A stretch of DNA of 64,000 nt, taken from assembly GCF_003610895.1 (NCBI RefSeq), contig NZ_MCAS01000001.1, positions 310,001-374,000 of the forward strand, read 5' to 3'. Position numbers and translations under genes: made by a program. Shown here piece after piece: positions 27,862-36,844 of the stretch. Numbering within the stretch: position 1 is the first letter of the stretch; each line of letters begins with the position of its first letter. Source of the stretch: Paraburkholderia fungorum (GTDB lineage: Bacteria; Pseudomonadota; Gammaproteobacteria; Burkholderiales; Burkholderiaceae). The notes beneath the pieces are model-generated. The model did not search any database and was not told where the DNA came from. It saw only the letters and a list, made by a program, of their open reading frames with translations.

Positions 27862-27914
27862 ACTGACAAATTGGCCCATCATGCGATCCATACCATCCGC
27901 CGAATACCAAAATC

Positions 27915-28577
27915 ATGATCACGCTCGACATCAGCCGCCCTGAAACCGAAAGCGAACGCACTGCCACAGCATCACCCTCCGCCGCCGGATCCAGCACGGC
28001 AGCCGCGCTTGAAATGCTGCTGTCGCGCCAGTCCCACTGGCCGCTCACCGAGCCGGGGCCGGCTAACACCGAGCTCGATCTGATCTTCGACGCCGCCTTG
28101 CGCGCGCCCGATCACGGCAATCTGCGGCCATGGCGCTTCGTCACGATTCGCGGCGACGCACGCGAGCAGCTCGGCGACGTGCTGGTCGACCTCGCCTGCG
28201 CCCGTTCGCCCGGCGAGCCGCGCTCGGCGCATGCACACCGGCGCCAGAAGGCATTCGCAGCGCCACTCGTGATCGCGCTCGGCGCGGCGCTCTCGGTTCA
28301 TTCGAAAGTCCCGGAAATCGAGCAATTGCTGGCGGTGGGCGCCGCCACGATGAACATGCTGAATGCCATCCACGCACTCGGCTACGGCGGCTTCTGGGCC
28401 ACCGGACCGGACTCCTACGAACCCGGACTGCACGACGCGCTGGGCTTCGCGCCGAACGAGCGGCTGTTGGGATTCCTGTTTGTCGGCACGCCTAAAACAC
28501 CGGGTCAGGCACCGGCACGTCCGGCGCGCAGCGAACACGTACGCGAATGGCTGCAGGCGCAGCCCGCAAAAACTTGA
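27915..28577 (+). CDS. Nitroreductase family protein
   Basis: A 220-residue flavoprotein of the nitroreductase fold, closest in style to YdjA-type short members: ALEMLLSRQSHWPLTEPGP, the FMN-binding FDAALRAPDHGNLRPWRFVTI and C-terminal GYGGFWATGPDSYEPGLHDALGFAPNERLLGFLFVGTP. It would reduce an unknown electrophile with NAD(P)H. The first 35 residues are a Thr/Ser-rich extension. It follows a Fur-box-like site and precedes two unknown genes on the same strand. Confidence 0.9.
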   Translation: MITLDISRPETESERTATASPSAAGSSTAAALEMLLSRQSHWPLTEPGPANTELDLIFDAALRAPDHGNLRPWRFVTIRGDAREQLGDVLVDLACARSPGEPRSAHAHRRQKAFAAPLVIALGAALSVHSKVPEIEQLLAVGAATMNMLNAIHALGYGGFWATGPDSYEPGLHDALGFAPNERLLGFLFVGTPKTPGQAPARPARSEHVREWLQAQPAKT

Positions 28578-28704
28578 AGGACGCCCTGACGCGAATCCTG
28601 CGTCATCGCCTATCCGTCGCAAGCGACATGCGCTGGCCTGCGACGTGGCTCTCATCCGATCAGGCCGGCGCGACTCTTTGGACCGTGTCCATTCAGGAGC
28701 ATCG

Positions 28705-29184
28705 ATGAATTTCCGCTCTCAATACAGCAGCCGTCCCGAACTGGTCGACGACCACGTCACGGATACCACCGACGCGCCCGATCGCACGGTCCTCAGCGCG
28801 GTACGCACCTGGCTGCGCCCGGCCTGCGAAACGGCGCGCGGCGGCGTGCACTGGCGCGACATCTTGCGCGGCGTGGGCTTGCGTCAGGACGGCATCGAAC
28901 ATTTCGATCTGCTGATGCGTTCGCTCATGCACGTGTCCTACCGTCCGCTCGACATGCGATGCCGCTGCGCCAGCGACCTCGGCAAGGACGAAGCCGTGAT
29001 TCTGCAAACCATCGCGCTGCTGCAAAAAACGCACAGCGGCGCAGCGTTGCGCATGTTGAACGAATGGCTGCCGGCGCCGGCCGTCAGTGGCGTGTTGAAG
29101 CTGATCCGCTGGTTCGCCATCGACCTGCTCGACGCCGGCATCGAGCTCGACGTGCAAGCGCGCCGCGTCACGTATATGCATTGA
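28705..29184 (+). CDS. Hypothetical protein, upstream partner of PPTase-like gene
   Basis: A 159-residue, mostly helical cytoplasmic protein. An N-terminal polar stretch is followed by VRTWLRPACETARGGVHWRDILRGVGL and a segment with two close Cys (MRCRC). No known motif is visible. AGGAG precedes the ATG at 28705; the frame is open upstream but without a site. It is 12 bp before the degenerate PPTase-like gene, so the two are coupled and may act together. Confidence 0.7.
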   Translation: MNFRSQYSSRPELVDDHVTDTTDAPDRTVLSAVRTWLRPACETARGGVHWRDILRGVGLRQDGIEHFDLLMRSLMHVSYRPLDMRCRCASDLGKDEAVILQTIALLQKTHSGAALRMLNEWLPAPAVSGVLKLIRWFAIDLLDAGIELDVQARRVTYMH

Positions 29185-29196
29185 GGGACGAAGCGT

Positions 29197-30024
29197 ATGC
29201 CGTTGGAACTCGCTTATTCCACGCCCCCGCGCGTGCGCGACAGCCTCGATCCGCAAGCGACGAAGCACGCCGGCGCCCTGCGCGCGGATCAAACTGCTCA
29301 AGGCGCACACGCTACCGTCCAGGCCATTGCGCCGGAATTCGTCTCTCATCCGCTGACCCGCCACTATCCGGCCGGCATCGCCACGCCACGCGCGGGTGAG
29401 TTGCATCTGTGGCGGTTCCGCTGTGAATGGCTGCCGGTGCCGGTCCAGGAGGGCGACGCGTGGCTCTCGAAGGTAGAACGCGAACGCGCACGGCTTCATC
29501 CGAATTCGGCGCTGCGCAAGCGCTTTATCAGCACGCGCGTGGTGACGCGCTGGATCGTCGCGAATCTGTTCGACTGCGAACCGCATGCCGTCGATTTGCA
29601 GGACGACGGCAACGAAAAACTGCGCGCACGCCACCCGCATGATGGTCGCGGCATCACGATCGATATTGCGTACGGCGGCATCTGGATCGTGATCGGCATT
29701 GCCTCGGCAACGCTGGGCTTGAGCGTCGTCGTCCCCTCGCCTGGCGCCGCGCTCGACGACACGCCAGAAGGCGCACGCCGGCGCGCCCGTTACGGCAGCT
29801 TGTGCAATGCGTTGCGCTATGCACCCGTCGATATCGATCTGGATCTGCTGTCGGGCGACGCTGCGGTCGGCGCATTCGATCTGGCCGAACATGGTCGCTG
29901 GCAGGTGCTCGATTTGCCGATGTCGGGCAAAATTCGCGCGGCAGTCGCACTTGCGCAGTGCGTCACGCAAGTGCATGCAATTGGCTGGCCGAAGGCGTTG
30001 GTGTTCGGCGAATCAGGCAAGTAG
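29197..30024 (+). CDS. Degenerate 4'-phosphopantetheinyl transferase-like protein
   Basis: A 275-residue protein whose residues 67-145 look like the N-terminal half of an Sfp-type PPTase: GELHLWRFRCEWLPV, then LSKVERERARLHPNSALRKRFISTRVVTRWIVANLF. In the second half the metal-binding GVDIE motif should follow the GG..V strand; instead residues 161-180 read GIWIVIGIAS then GLSVVVP, with no Asp/Glu pair, and no W-K-EA motif is visible. It is therefore probably catalytically dead or repurposed. It converges on an intact PPTase 25 bp away and follows the unknown gene at 28705. Confidence 0.7.
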   Translation: MPLELAYSTPPRVRDSLDPQATKHAGALRADQTAQGAHATVQAIAPEFVSHPLTRHYPAGIATPRAGELHLWRFRCEWLPVPVQEGDAWLSKVERERARLHPNSALRKRFISTRVVTRWIVANLFDCEPHAVDLQDDGNEKLRARHPHDGRGITIDIAYGGIWIVIGIASATLGLSVVVPSPGAALDDTPEGARRRARYGSLCNALRYAPVDIDLDLLSGDAAVGAFDLAEHGRWQVLDLPMSGKIRAAVALAQCVTQVHAIGWPKALVFGESGK

Positions 30025-30049
30025 ACGCTACTCGCGTCACGCGCGCCTT

Positions 30050-30778
30050 CTATCGCGCGAAGATGTTCGCCGACCACGCCACGCACGCGACATAACCGGC
30101 CGGAGCCGCGACCCAACGCGCGGCGATCTCGCGCATGTCATCGGGAATCTGATTGCGCAGTGTCACCTGCATACTGTCGCGCGGCAGCACCGTCAGATGC
30201 TGCAAACCGCGCGTGATGCCTACGCCCGTTGTTTTTACGAGCGCTTCTTTCGCGACCCATGCGTCGTAAAACGCAGTGATTTTCCGCTCAACGTCGAGCT
30301 GCCCGATCCATGCCGCTTCGCGCGCGTCGAGCGTTAGCGATGCAATCGAACGCCAATCGAATGATTCGCTGCGTTGTTCGATATCGACGCCGACACGCCG
30401 GACCGGTGACATCACGATCAGTCCATGCGCGCCCGCATGCGAGACGTTGAAGTCGTATGCGTCGGAATCGGCGAGACGGGGACGGTGGTTTTCATCGAGC
30501 TTGAAGCGGACTGCGTGTGCCGCGATCCCGAGATGTCGCGCGAGTTGTTCGCGTAGAGCCACGCGCACAGTGGCAAAACGCAGCGCGTCTTCGTGGCGGC
30601 GAAAGTTCGCGGCTCTGGCGCGCTCTTCGTCGCTGAGCGGCGCGAAAACGGCATCGTCCAGCAAGGTGTCGAAAGCGAAATCGACCCGCCACAACGAAAC
30701 ATCGGACGGACCGTCATGCGGCAATGGAACGGGTTCGATTGAATACATCGTGAAGGTTCGGACGTTGGATGCGGGCAT
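30050..30778 (-). CDS. 4'-phosphopantetheinyl transferase (Sfp-type)
   Basis: A 242-residue enzyme that moves phosphopantetheine from CoA to a Ser of acyl or peptidyl carrier proteins, switching on fatty-acid, polyketide or siderophore synthases. It has the LSDEERARAANFRRHEDALRFATVR helix, FNVSHAG, VGVDIE (residues 129-134; Mg-binding Asp132 and Glu134) and WVAKEALVK (174-182; catalytic Lys/Glu). Starts at 30778 or 30748 are both possible, and neither has a clear ribosome site. It lies 57 bp after the MerR gene on the same strand and converges on the degenerate homologue at 29197. Confidence 0.92.
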   Translation of the reverse strand: MPASNVRTFTMYSIEPVPLPHDGPSDVSLWRVDFAFDTLLDDAVFAPLSDEERARAANFRRHEDALRFATVRVALREQLARHLGIAAHAVRFKLDENHRPRLADSDAYDFNVSHAGAHGLIVMSPVRRVGVDIEQRSESFDWRSIASLTLDAREAAWIGQLDVERKITAFYDAWVAKEALVKTTGVGITRGLQHLTVLPRDSMQVTLRNQIPDDMREIAARWVAAPAGYVACVAWSANIFAR

Positions 30779-30835
30779 AAAGGACCATACGCGGGACTAT
30801 GCGCGACTCTACCCGATATGACGTTCAAACCGGTT

Positions 30836-31312
30836 CTATCTCCTGCCGCGAACAGGGGATCGCGGAGAAGATGCGCTCACCGGTGGTGGCGGACTCTTCT
30901 TCCTCCGTGTCGCGCCAATCGCACCCGACCCGGCGGCCAGCAGGATACGGCGGAAAGTAGGACATTCCATATGACTCGGTGCGGGGCAAACGGCAGCGTG
31001 CCGCAAACCATCACGCATGGCGCTCAGTTTGCGGATCGTCCTGTCCAGTTCGTCCGCCTTGGCCACGAGCATCTGCCGATCGATGCGCGGCTGGCCGTCC
31101 GGCGTGAACATCAGCGCAATCTCGTCCAGCGAGAAACCCGCGGCGCGCCCCAAGGCGATCAAGGCCAACCGGTCCAGCACGCCGGCATCGAAGAGGCGGC
31201 GCAGCCCTCGCCTGCCGGTGGACGCAATCAGCCCTTTTTCCTCATAGAATCGCAGCGTCGATGCCGGAATACCGGATTGCTGCGCCACCTCGGCGATGTC
31301 TAGCGTGATCAT
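30836..31312 (-). CDS. MerR-family transcriptional regulator
   Basis: A 158-residue MerR protein: N-terminal winged HTH (LDIAEVAQQSGIPASTLRFYEEKGLIASTGRRGLRRLF), dimer helix to residue about 110 (QMLVAKADELDRTIRKLSAM), then CPAPSHMEC, a two-Cys segment that could sense metal or redox, and a basic, Pro/Ser-rich tail. It lacks the four-Cys cluster of SoxR. Its start abuts a MerR-type operator at 31316-31346 that faces the methyltransferase gene, which is the likely target. Confidence 0.9.
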   Translation of the reverse strand: MITLDIAEVAQQSGIPASTLRFYEEKGLIASTGRRGLRRLFDAGVLDRLALIALGRAAGFSLDEIALMFTPDGQPRIDRQMLVAKADELDRTIRKLSAMRDGLRHAAVCPAPSHMECPTFRRILLAAGSGAIGATRRKKSPPPPVSASSPRSPVRGRR

Positions 31313-31315
31313 CCC

Positions 31316-31346
31316 TTGACCTCAAGTCGACTTGAACTTGCATAGT
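31316..31346 (+). promoter_or_regulatory. MerR-type promoter/operator with 19-bp spacer
   Basis: The -35 TTGACC (31316-31321) and -10 CATAGT (31341-31346, 4/6) are separated by 19 bp, longer than normal and typical of MerR-controlled promoters. The spacer holds the perfect 14-bp palindrome TCAAGTCGACTTGA (31322-31335). It drives the methyltransferase and overlaps the upstream edge of merR. Confidence 0.75.
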
Positions 31347-31386
31347 GTAGCTTCCGCTCCCCGAGGGCAAACACAGGACAACGACC

Positions 31387-32238
31387 ATGGAAGCCAATCA
31401 CCAGAACGCAAATACACAGGCGGCGCTTTGGAACGGCAGCTCCGGACGCGCCTGGGTGGCAGCGCAGCAGGTGCTCGACCAGATGTTCAAGCCTTTCGAA
31501 GATTTGCTCGTCGACGACATCGGCGCCGAGCCGGGGTTACGTGTACTCGACGTCGGCTGCGGTACTGGCAGCACGACCCTGGCCGCCGCGCGGCGGCTTG
31601 GCGCGAGGGGCCAGTGCATCGGCGCCGACATTTCAGCGCCGATGATTGCCGCCGCCCGGGCGCGCGCCGAGCGGGTCGGCTCGACGGCGAGCTTCATCTG
31701 TGCGGACGCGCAAACCTACGCCTTCGAGCCCGCGAGCTTCGACAGGATCATGTCGCGCCTCGGCGTCATGTTCTTCGACGATCCGCTCGCGGCCTTCACG
31801 AACCTGCGGCGTGCCGCCAGCGACGACGCCGAGCTGCGCTGCATTGTCTGGCGAAGTGCCGCGGACAATCCGTTCATGACCATCGCCGAGCGCGCCGCCG
31901 CGCCGCTGCTGCCGGATCTGCCGGCTCGCCAGCCGGGCGCGCCGGGACAGTTCGCTTTCGCCGACCCACGCAAGGTGTCGTCCATCCTGGAACAGAGTGG
32001 CTGGACCGGGATCGACGTCCAGCCGCTCGATGTGGATTGCACGCTGCCCGAGAACGAACTGATCGGCTACTTCACCCGGCTTGGCCCGGTCGGGTCGGTC
32101 CTTCAGAACGCGGACGAACAGACCCGCGCGCAAGTGATCGAAACTGTCCGCGCCGCCTTTGAACCCTATGTGCACGGCGCCGAAGTTCGCTACACCGCCG
32201 CCTGCTGGATGGTCGGCGCTCGGGCGCCGTCCGCGTGA
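31387..32238 (+). CDS. Class I SAM-dependent methyltransferase
   Basis: A 283-residue methyltransferase with motif I VLDVGCGTGSTTLAAARRLG (residues about 55-74), the acidic loop end IGADISAPMI and FICADAQTYAF followed by FDRIMSRLGVMFF. It transfers a methyl group from SAM to an unknown acceptor. ATG at 31387 follows ACAACGACC and fits the family start. It is driven by the MerR-type promoter just upstream, so it may take part in a stress or detoxification response. Confidence 0.9.
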   Translation: MEANHQNANTQAALWNGSSGRAWVAAQQVLDQMFKPFEDLLVDDIGAEPGLRVLDVGCGTGSTTLAAARRLGARGQCIGADISAPMIAAARARAERVGSTASFICADAQTYAFEPASFDRIMSRLGVMFFDDPLAAFTNLRRAASDDAELRCIVWRSAADNPFMTIAERAAAPLLPDLPARQPGAPGQFAFADPRKVSSILEQSGWTGIDVQPLDVDCTLPENELIGYFTRLGPVGSVLQNADEQTRAQVIETVRAAFEPYVHGAEVRYTAACWMVGARAPSA

Positions 32239-32261
32239 ACAGCGCCGCATGGAGACATGCC

Positions 32262-33590
32262 TTAGATGCGCTTCATTTCCTTCGGCACGCCGAGCAGCAA
32301 CGCCACGCCGCTGACGAACAGCAGCGCGGTCAGCAGATACAACGCGTTGTCCATGCTGCCGGTGTGCGTCTTGATCAGACCGATCACCCACGGACTGACA
32401 ATCCCGCTCGTAATGCCGATGCTGCTGATCAGCGCAATCCCGGCAGCCGCTGCCGTGCCGGACAGATAACCCGACGGCACGGTCCAGAAAATCGGCAACG
32501 CGGCAAAGATCAGCACGGCAGCCACCGAGAGAATCGCGAGCATCGCCGGAAAGCTGCTCAGATGCAGTGTCAGAAGCGAGAGCGCGATACCGCCGCCGAT
32601 CGTGCAAACCGCGAAGTGCCGGCGTCGTTCGCCACGGCGGTCCGAGTGACGCGCAATCAGAATCAGGCCCACAGCGCCGACCGCATTCGGAATCACGGTG
32701 TACAGGCTGATCGCCAGCACATCGTGAACACCGAAGTCGCGAATCATCAGCGGCATCCAGAAATTCAGCGTGAGCGAGGCACAGGTGAGCGAGAAGTAGA
32801 TGAACGCAAACAGATAGACCCGAGGATTGCGCAGCGCCTGCATGACGGAACGCGATGAATGTGCGTCCGATGAAGCACGCCGATCTTCATCGCGTTGCGC
32901 GATCAGTTGCGCCTTCTCGGCGGCGGTGAGCCAGCTTGCGTGCTGCGGGCCGTCGAGCAGATAGAACGCGGCGAGCAAGCCAAGTACGATAGCCGGCGCG
33001 CCTTCGATCACGAACATCCACTGCCAGCCGAACAGCCCCATCACGCCACCCATATCGCGCATGATCCAGCCGGACACGAGGCCGCCGAGTACGCCCGCCA
33101 CCGCGACGCCCGCGAAGAAAATCGACAGCACAGCCGCACGCCGCCGCGCCGGGTACCAGTAAGTCAAATACAGCACGATGCCGGGAAAGAACCCCGCTTC
33201 GAACACGCCGAGCATGAAACGCAGCACGTAGAAGTGCGTGGGCTTCGACACCAGCATCATGCCGACCGATGCAATGCCCCACAGCAGCATGATCCGCGTG
33301 AAGGTCCGGCGCGCGCCGAAACGCGCCAGCAGCATATTGCTCGGCACCTCGCACAACACGTAGCCGATATAAAAGACCGCCGCGCCCAAACCGTACATGG
33401 CGTCGCTGAAACCGAGGTCGTGCTTCATCTGCAACTGCGCGAAGCCGATATTGATGCGGTCGAGAAACGACACCACGTAACACAGGAACAGAAACGGAAT
33501 AATCCGCATCGAGACCTTGCGATATAACAGATCGTCGTGCACAGCAGCGGAAGCGCCCGGCGCGAGCGTAGGGGCGAGGGATTGGCTCAT
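32262..33590 (-). CDS. MFS transporter, anion:cation symporter (phthalate/glucarate) type
   Basis: A 442-residue, twelve-helix carrier with FLFLCYVVSFLDRINIGFAQLQMKHDLGFSDAMYGLGAAVFYIGYVLCEVPSNMLLARFGAR, the ACS-family signature. Members import carboxylates of aromatic or sugar-acid pathways. GGAGA precedes the ATG. It is the last gene of the operon that includes the monooxygenase and the metallo-hydrolase and likely brings in the operon substrate. Confidence 0.9.
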   Translation of the reverse strand: MSQSLAPTLAPGASAAVHDDLLYRKVSMRIIPFLFLCYVVSFLDRINIGFAQLQMKHDLGFSDAMYGLGAAVFYIGYVLCEVPSNMLLARFGARRTFTRIMLLWGIASVGMMLVSKPTHFYVLRFMLGVFEAGFFPGIVLYLTYWYPARRRAAVLSIFFAGVAVAGVLGGLVSGWIMRDMGGVMGLFGWQWMFVIEGAPAIVLGLLAAFYLLDGPQHASWLTAAEKAQLIAQRDEDRRASSDAHSSRSVMQALRNPRVYLFAFIYFSLTCASLTLNFWMPLMIRDFGVHDVLAISLYTVIPNAVGAVGLILIARHSDRRGERRRHFAVCTIGGGIALSLLTLHLSSFPAMLAILSVAAVLIFAALPIFWTVPSGYLSGTAAAAGIALISSIGITSGIVSPWVIGLIKTHTGSMDNALYLLTALLFVSGVALLLGVPKEMKRI

Positions 33591-33783
33591 CGGTTATCTC
33601 CAAACGTGAGGGTCCAACGGACCCGCTGGGTCCGGCGTCTTGATGCGCCGCGTTTCTGTTTTCTACGGGAACGAAACGGCATGCGACGGTATTGGTTCGC
33701 CGCGCGCCGTGGTGAATTGCGCGCGGCTCGAACGGCCACGCACGTACAGCGTTTCTATTACTACCGCTTGCGGTAACTCGTGT

Positions 33784-34020
33784 TCAGGCGGCCAGCGAAT
33801 GCGCCTGTGCGCCTTGCGCCGAAACGTCGGCCACACCGGCCCGCGCGTGCTGCATCGCTTCGAGCAGCGTCACGTGATCGCCAATATGGTTGGCGAGCAG
33901 CAGGATCAGCTGCGCATTGGCCGACTGACTCTGCGCGTCGTCCAGATCGCGATGCATGTCGATCAGCGCCTCGTAAAAGTCGTCGGGGCGGGCGAGATTG
34001 GGTTGCGTGTTCAATGCCAT
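33784..34020 (-). CDS. DUF2783 small protein
   Basis: A 78-residue helical protein: LARPDDFYEALIDMHRDLDDAQSQSANAQLILLLANHIGDHVTLLEAMQHAR, as in DUF2783 proteins that accompany FAD monooxygenases. AGGAG is upstream of ATG at 34020. It lies 49 bp after the monooxygenase gene. It may be an accessory or coupling factor; no active site is visible. Confidence 0.85.
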   Translation of the reverse strand: MALNTQPNLARPDDFYEALIDMHRDLDDAQSQSANAQLILLLANHIGDHVTLLEAMQHARAGVADVSAQGAQAHSLAA

Positions 34021-34069
34021 GACTGTCTCCTGCTCTTTTCTTTTGCCGATGTGCCGGGTGTGTCTGCCT

Positions 34070-35779
34070 TCAGGCCGTGCCTTCCACGCACAACGCACGC
34101 TTCAACGCGGCTTCCACAAAGTTCACGTCGAGTTGCCGGCGGCGCGCGCAGACGTGTTGATCCGGGCGAATCAGATAGAACGTGCCCGGTTGAGCGTCGT
34201 AACGTGCGGCGGCAAGACCGTCGACGTCGTGCACCACCTTCGCGTCCGAGGCCACCGCAACCTGCCCATCACCACTCGTCACCACGACGAGCTTCAGCGG
34301 AACCGGCCCGCTTCGCAATGTATCCAGCGCGGCTTGCGTCGGCTGATCGATGCCTTGCGCGCCGCAGAACAGCACGCCCGTGAATTGCTGGCCGAGTTGC
34401 TGCAACAGCCATGCGGGTTGCCCGGCTGCATCAACCGGCGCATCGACACACGATGCCCCCGGCACCATCGGACCTTCGAAGCTGTCGCTGTCCAATGTGT
34501 TCAGCGGAGAATCACGCAGCACCGCCGGCACCGACAGGCGGCCGCTGTTCGTCAACTGGCGCGCGAATGGATGATGCCGTGCGAGCTTCAGCACCGCATC
34601 GCGGAACACGCGGCTCACCGGACTCTTCGGCGTAATGAAATCGGTCGATCGCGTGGAGTTGCGGATGTTTTCATCCGCGGCGAATTCGCGCTCGCTTGCG
34701 TACGTGTCGAGCAAGGTGTCGGATGCTTTGCCTTCGAGCACCATCGCCAGTTTCCATGCGAGGTTCTCCGCGTCCTGCACGCCGCTATTCGCACCGCGCG
34801 CGCCGAACGGCGACACGCCATGCGCGGAATCGCCCGCGAACAACACGTTGCCGTGGCGGAAGCGGTCCATGCGCAAACACGAAAACGTATAGACGCTGAC
34901 CCATTCCAGCTCGAACTTCGCATCCGGCCCGAGCAATGCGCGCACCCGCGGAATCACACGCTCCGGCGTTTTTTCCAGCACCGGATCGGCGTCCCAGCCC
35001 AACTGGAAATCGATCCGCCACACGTTATCCGGCTGACGATGCAACAGCACCGACTGATTCGGATGAAACGGCGGATCGAACCAGAACCACCGTTCGGTCG
35101 GAAACTCCGCTTCCATCTTCACGTCGGCGATCAGGAAACGGTCTTTGAAGGTGACACCCTTACTGTCGAGCCCCATCAGATTGCGCATCGGGCTGCGCGA
35201 GCCGTCGGCGGCCACCACATAGCGGCCGCATAACGGGTACTGACCATCGGGCGTGTCGATAGTCAGCGTCACGCCGGCGTCCTGTGCGCCCGGCGTGCCG
35301 CTTTGCTGCACGCCTACCACTTTGCTCTTCCAGCGGATCTCGAGATTCGGCATCTCCTGCGCGCGCTCGAGCAGAAAGCCTTCAACGTAGTACTGCTGCA
35401 GATTGATGAACGCGGGCCGATGATGACCCGCCTCCGGCTGCAGATTGAACGTGTACACCAGTTCATCTTTCAGGAACACCTTGCCGACATTCCAGCTGAT
35501 GCCCTTGTCCACCATGCGCTGCCCGCAGCCGAGCCGGTCGAAGATATCGAGCGAACGCTTCGAAAAGCAGATCGCCCGCGAACCGGTGGACAACGAACAA
35601 TCGTCGTCGACCAGCACGACCGGCACGCCCTGCTGCGCGATATCGATCGCGGTAGCGAGGCCCACCGGCCCTGCGCCGACCACGATCACGGGATAGGGCG
35701 CCTGATCAGCGCCGCTTTGCCCGCTTTGTTCACGGCACGGCTGGTAGTCGAACGACAGCGTCTGGTAGTTGATGCTCAT
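34070..35779 (-). CDS. FAD-dependent aromatic-ring monooxygenase (PheA/MhpA type)
   Basis: A 569-residue flavin monooxygenase. It has the N-terminal dinucleotide fold VVGAGPVGLATAIDIAQQG, the DG motif ADGSRSPMR, and the FAD-ribityl motif VLFAGDSAHGVSPFGARGANSGVQDAENLAWKL. The C-terminal thioredoxin-like part (residues about 440-569) matches 3-(3-hydroxyphenyl)propionate hydroxylase relatives. It hydroxylates an aromatic or similar acid with NAD(P)H and O2. The operon has a metallo-hydrolase before it and DUF2783 and MFS genes after it, with tandem IclR genes divergent. The substrate is not evident. Confidence 0.9.
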   Translation of the reverse strand: MSINYQTLSFDYQPCREQSGQSGADQAPYPVIVVGAGPVGLATAIDIAQQGVPVVLVDDDCSLSTGSRAICFSKRSLDIFDRLGCGQRMVDKGISWNVGKVFLKDELVYTFNLQPEAGHHRPAFINLQQYYVEGFLLERAQEMPNLEIRWKSKVVGVQQSGTPGAQDAGVTLTIDTPDGQYPLCGRYVVAADGSRSPMRNLMGLDSKGVTFKDRFLIADVKMEAEFPTERWFWFDPPFHPNQSVLLHRQPDNVWRIDFQLGWDADPVLEKTPERVIPRVRALLGPDAKFELEWVSVYTFSCLRMDRFRHGNVLFAGDSAHGVSPFGARGANSGVQDAENLAWKLAMVLEGKASDTLLDTYASEREFAADENIRNSTRSTDFITPKSPVSRVFRDAVLKLARHHPFARQLTNSGRLSVPAVLRDSPLNTLDSDSFEGPMVPGASCVDAPVDAAGQPAWLLQQLGQQFTGVLFCGAQGIDQPTQAALDTLRSGPVPLKLVVVTSGDGQVAVASDAKVVHDVDGLAAARYDAQPGTFYLIRPDQHVCARRRQLDVNFVEAALKRALCVEGTA

Positions 35780-35884
35780 CTTGTGTCTCCGTCCTTCTCT
35801 GCTCTGCTTGACGCTTTCCGGCGTTTCTTTGCGGTGATCAGGTTTGTGATCGGGCTTCTACTCAGGCTTCCAATCGAGCCTCAA

Positions 35885-36844
35885 TCAGGCTTGCAGCGCG
35901 TCCCACATCTCCTTGTCGCGCTGCGCAGTCCAGATGCGCGGATGCGTGATGCCGCTCGCTTCGTCGAAGGCGCGCGAAACGTCGAACGGCAGGCAGTGCT
36001 CGTAGATGAACACGTGGCCGAACTTCGGATCCATGGCCTTGCGCGTGTGCGCCATTGCGGCCTTCAGATCGAGCTTCTGTTCGACGGCTTCTCGGCCTTG
36101 TTGCAGCAGCGTGGTCACGAAGTCTTTCGTGTAATCGAGGCCTTTGTCGACGTCTTGCGGCGTGGTCAAGGCAGGACCGCGGCCCGGCACCAGTTTTTCG
36201 GCCTTCAACGCACGCAGCGCTTCAAGCGTGGCCGGCCATTGTTCGAGTTGCGCGTCGCCGCAATAGCAGGCTGCGTCGTATTCGACCAGGTCGCCGGAGA
36301 ACAGCACCTTTTGCGAGGGCAGCCACACCACCGTATCGCCCTTCGTGTGGCCCGCGCCCAGATGCGCGATACGCACTTCGAGCTTGCCGAGGAACAGCGT
36401 CATTTCCTTTTCGAACACCAGCGTCGGCCACGTCAGGCCCGGCACCGTTTCGACGCCGGCAAAGAGGCGCGGAAAGCGTTCGATTTCCGACTTCATGTCC
36501 GCTTCGCCGCGCTCGACGATCATCTCGTACGTGCCGCGGCTCGCAATCACTTCCTGCGCGCCTTCCTCGAAATACGCCGACGCGCCCAGCACGCGCACCG
36601 CGTGGTAGTGGGACAGCACAACGTATTTGATCGGTTTGTCGGTGACGCTGCGAATCTTCGCGATGAGGTCCTGCGCCATGGCCGGCGTGGCGGTGGTGTC
36701 GACGATCAGCACGCCGTCGTCGCCGATGATCACGCCCGAGTTCGGATCGCCTTCAGCGGTGTACGCGTAGGCGTTATCGGACAGCTTGGTCCACGTGACT
36801 TTCTTGACTTCCAGATCGGCCTGGGATGCGAATGCCTTTGCCAT
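35885..36844 (-). CDS. MBL-fold metallo-hydrolase with altered HxHxDH motif
   Basis: A 319-residue metallo-beta-lactamase-fold protein. The strand ending IKYVVLSHYHAVRVLGA (His79-Tyr-His81-Ala-Val-Arg84) is the HxHxDH site, but Asp and the third His are replaced by Val-Arg. A later GAGHTKGDTVVWLP and LFSGDLVEYDA keep the other ligands. One zinc site may be lost, so it might bind a single metal. It is the first gene of the monooxygenase operon and may cleave the hydroxylated product. GGGAG precedes the ATG. Confidence 0.85.
   Translation of the reverse strand: MAKAFASQADLEVKKVTWTKLSDNAYAYTAEGDPNSGVIIGDDGVLIVDTTATPAMAQDLIAKIRSVTDKPIKYVVLSHYHAVRVLGASAYFEEGAQEVIASRGTYEMIVERGEADMKSEIERFPRLFAGVETVPGLTWPTLVFEKEMTLFLGKLEVRIAHLGAGHTKGDTVVWLPSQKVLFSGDLVEYDAACYCGDAQLEQWPATLEALRALKAEKLVPGRGPALTTPQDVDKGLDYTKDFVTTLLQQGREAVEQKLDLKAAMAHTRKAMDPKFGHVFIYEHCLPFDVSRAFDEASGITHPRIWTAQRDKEMWDALQA

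Noticed and set aside
28693..29976. 427-codon minus-strand frame
   Set aside because: Shadow of the unknown and PPTase-like genes; no motifs.
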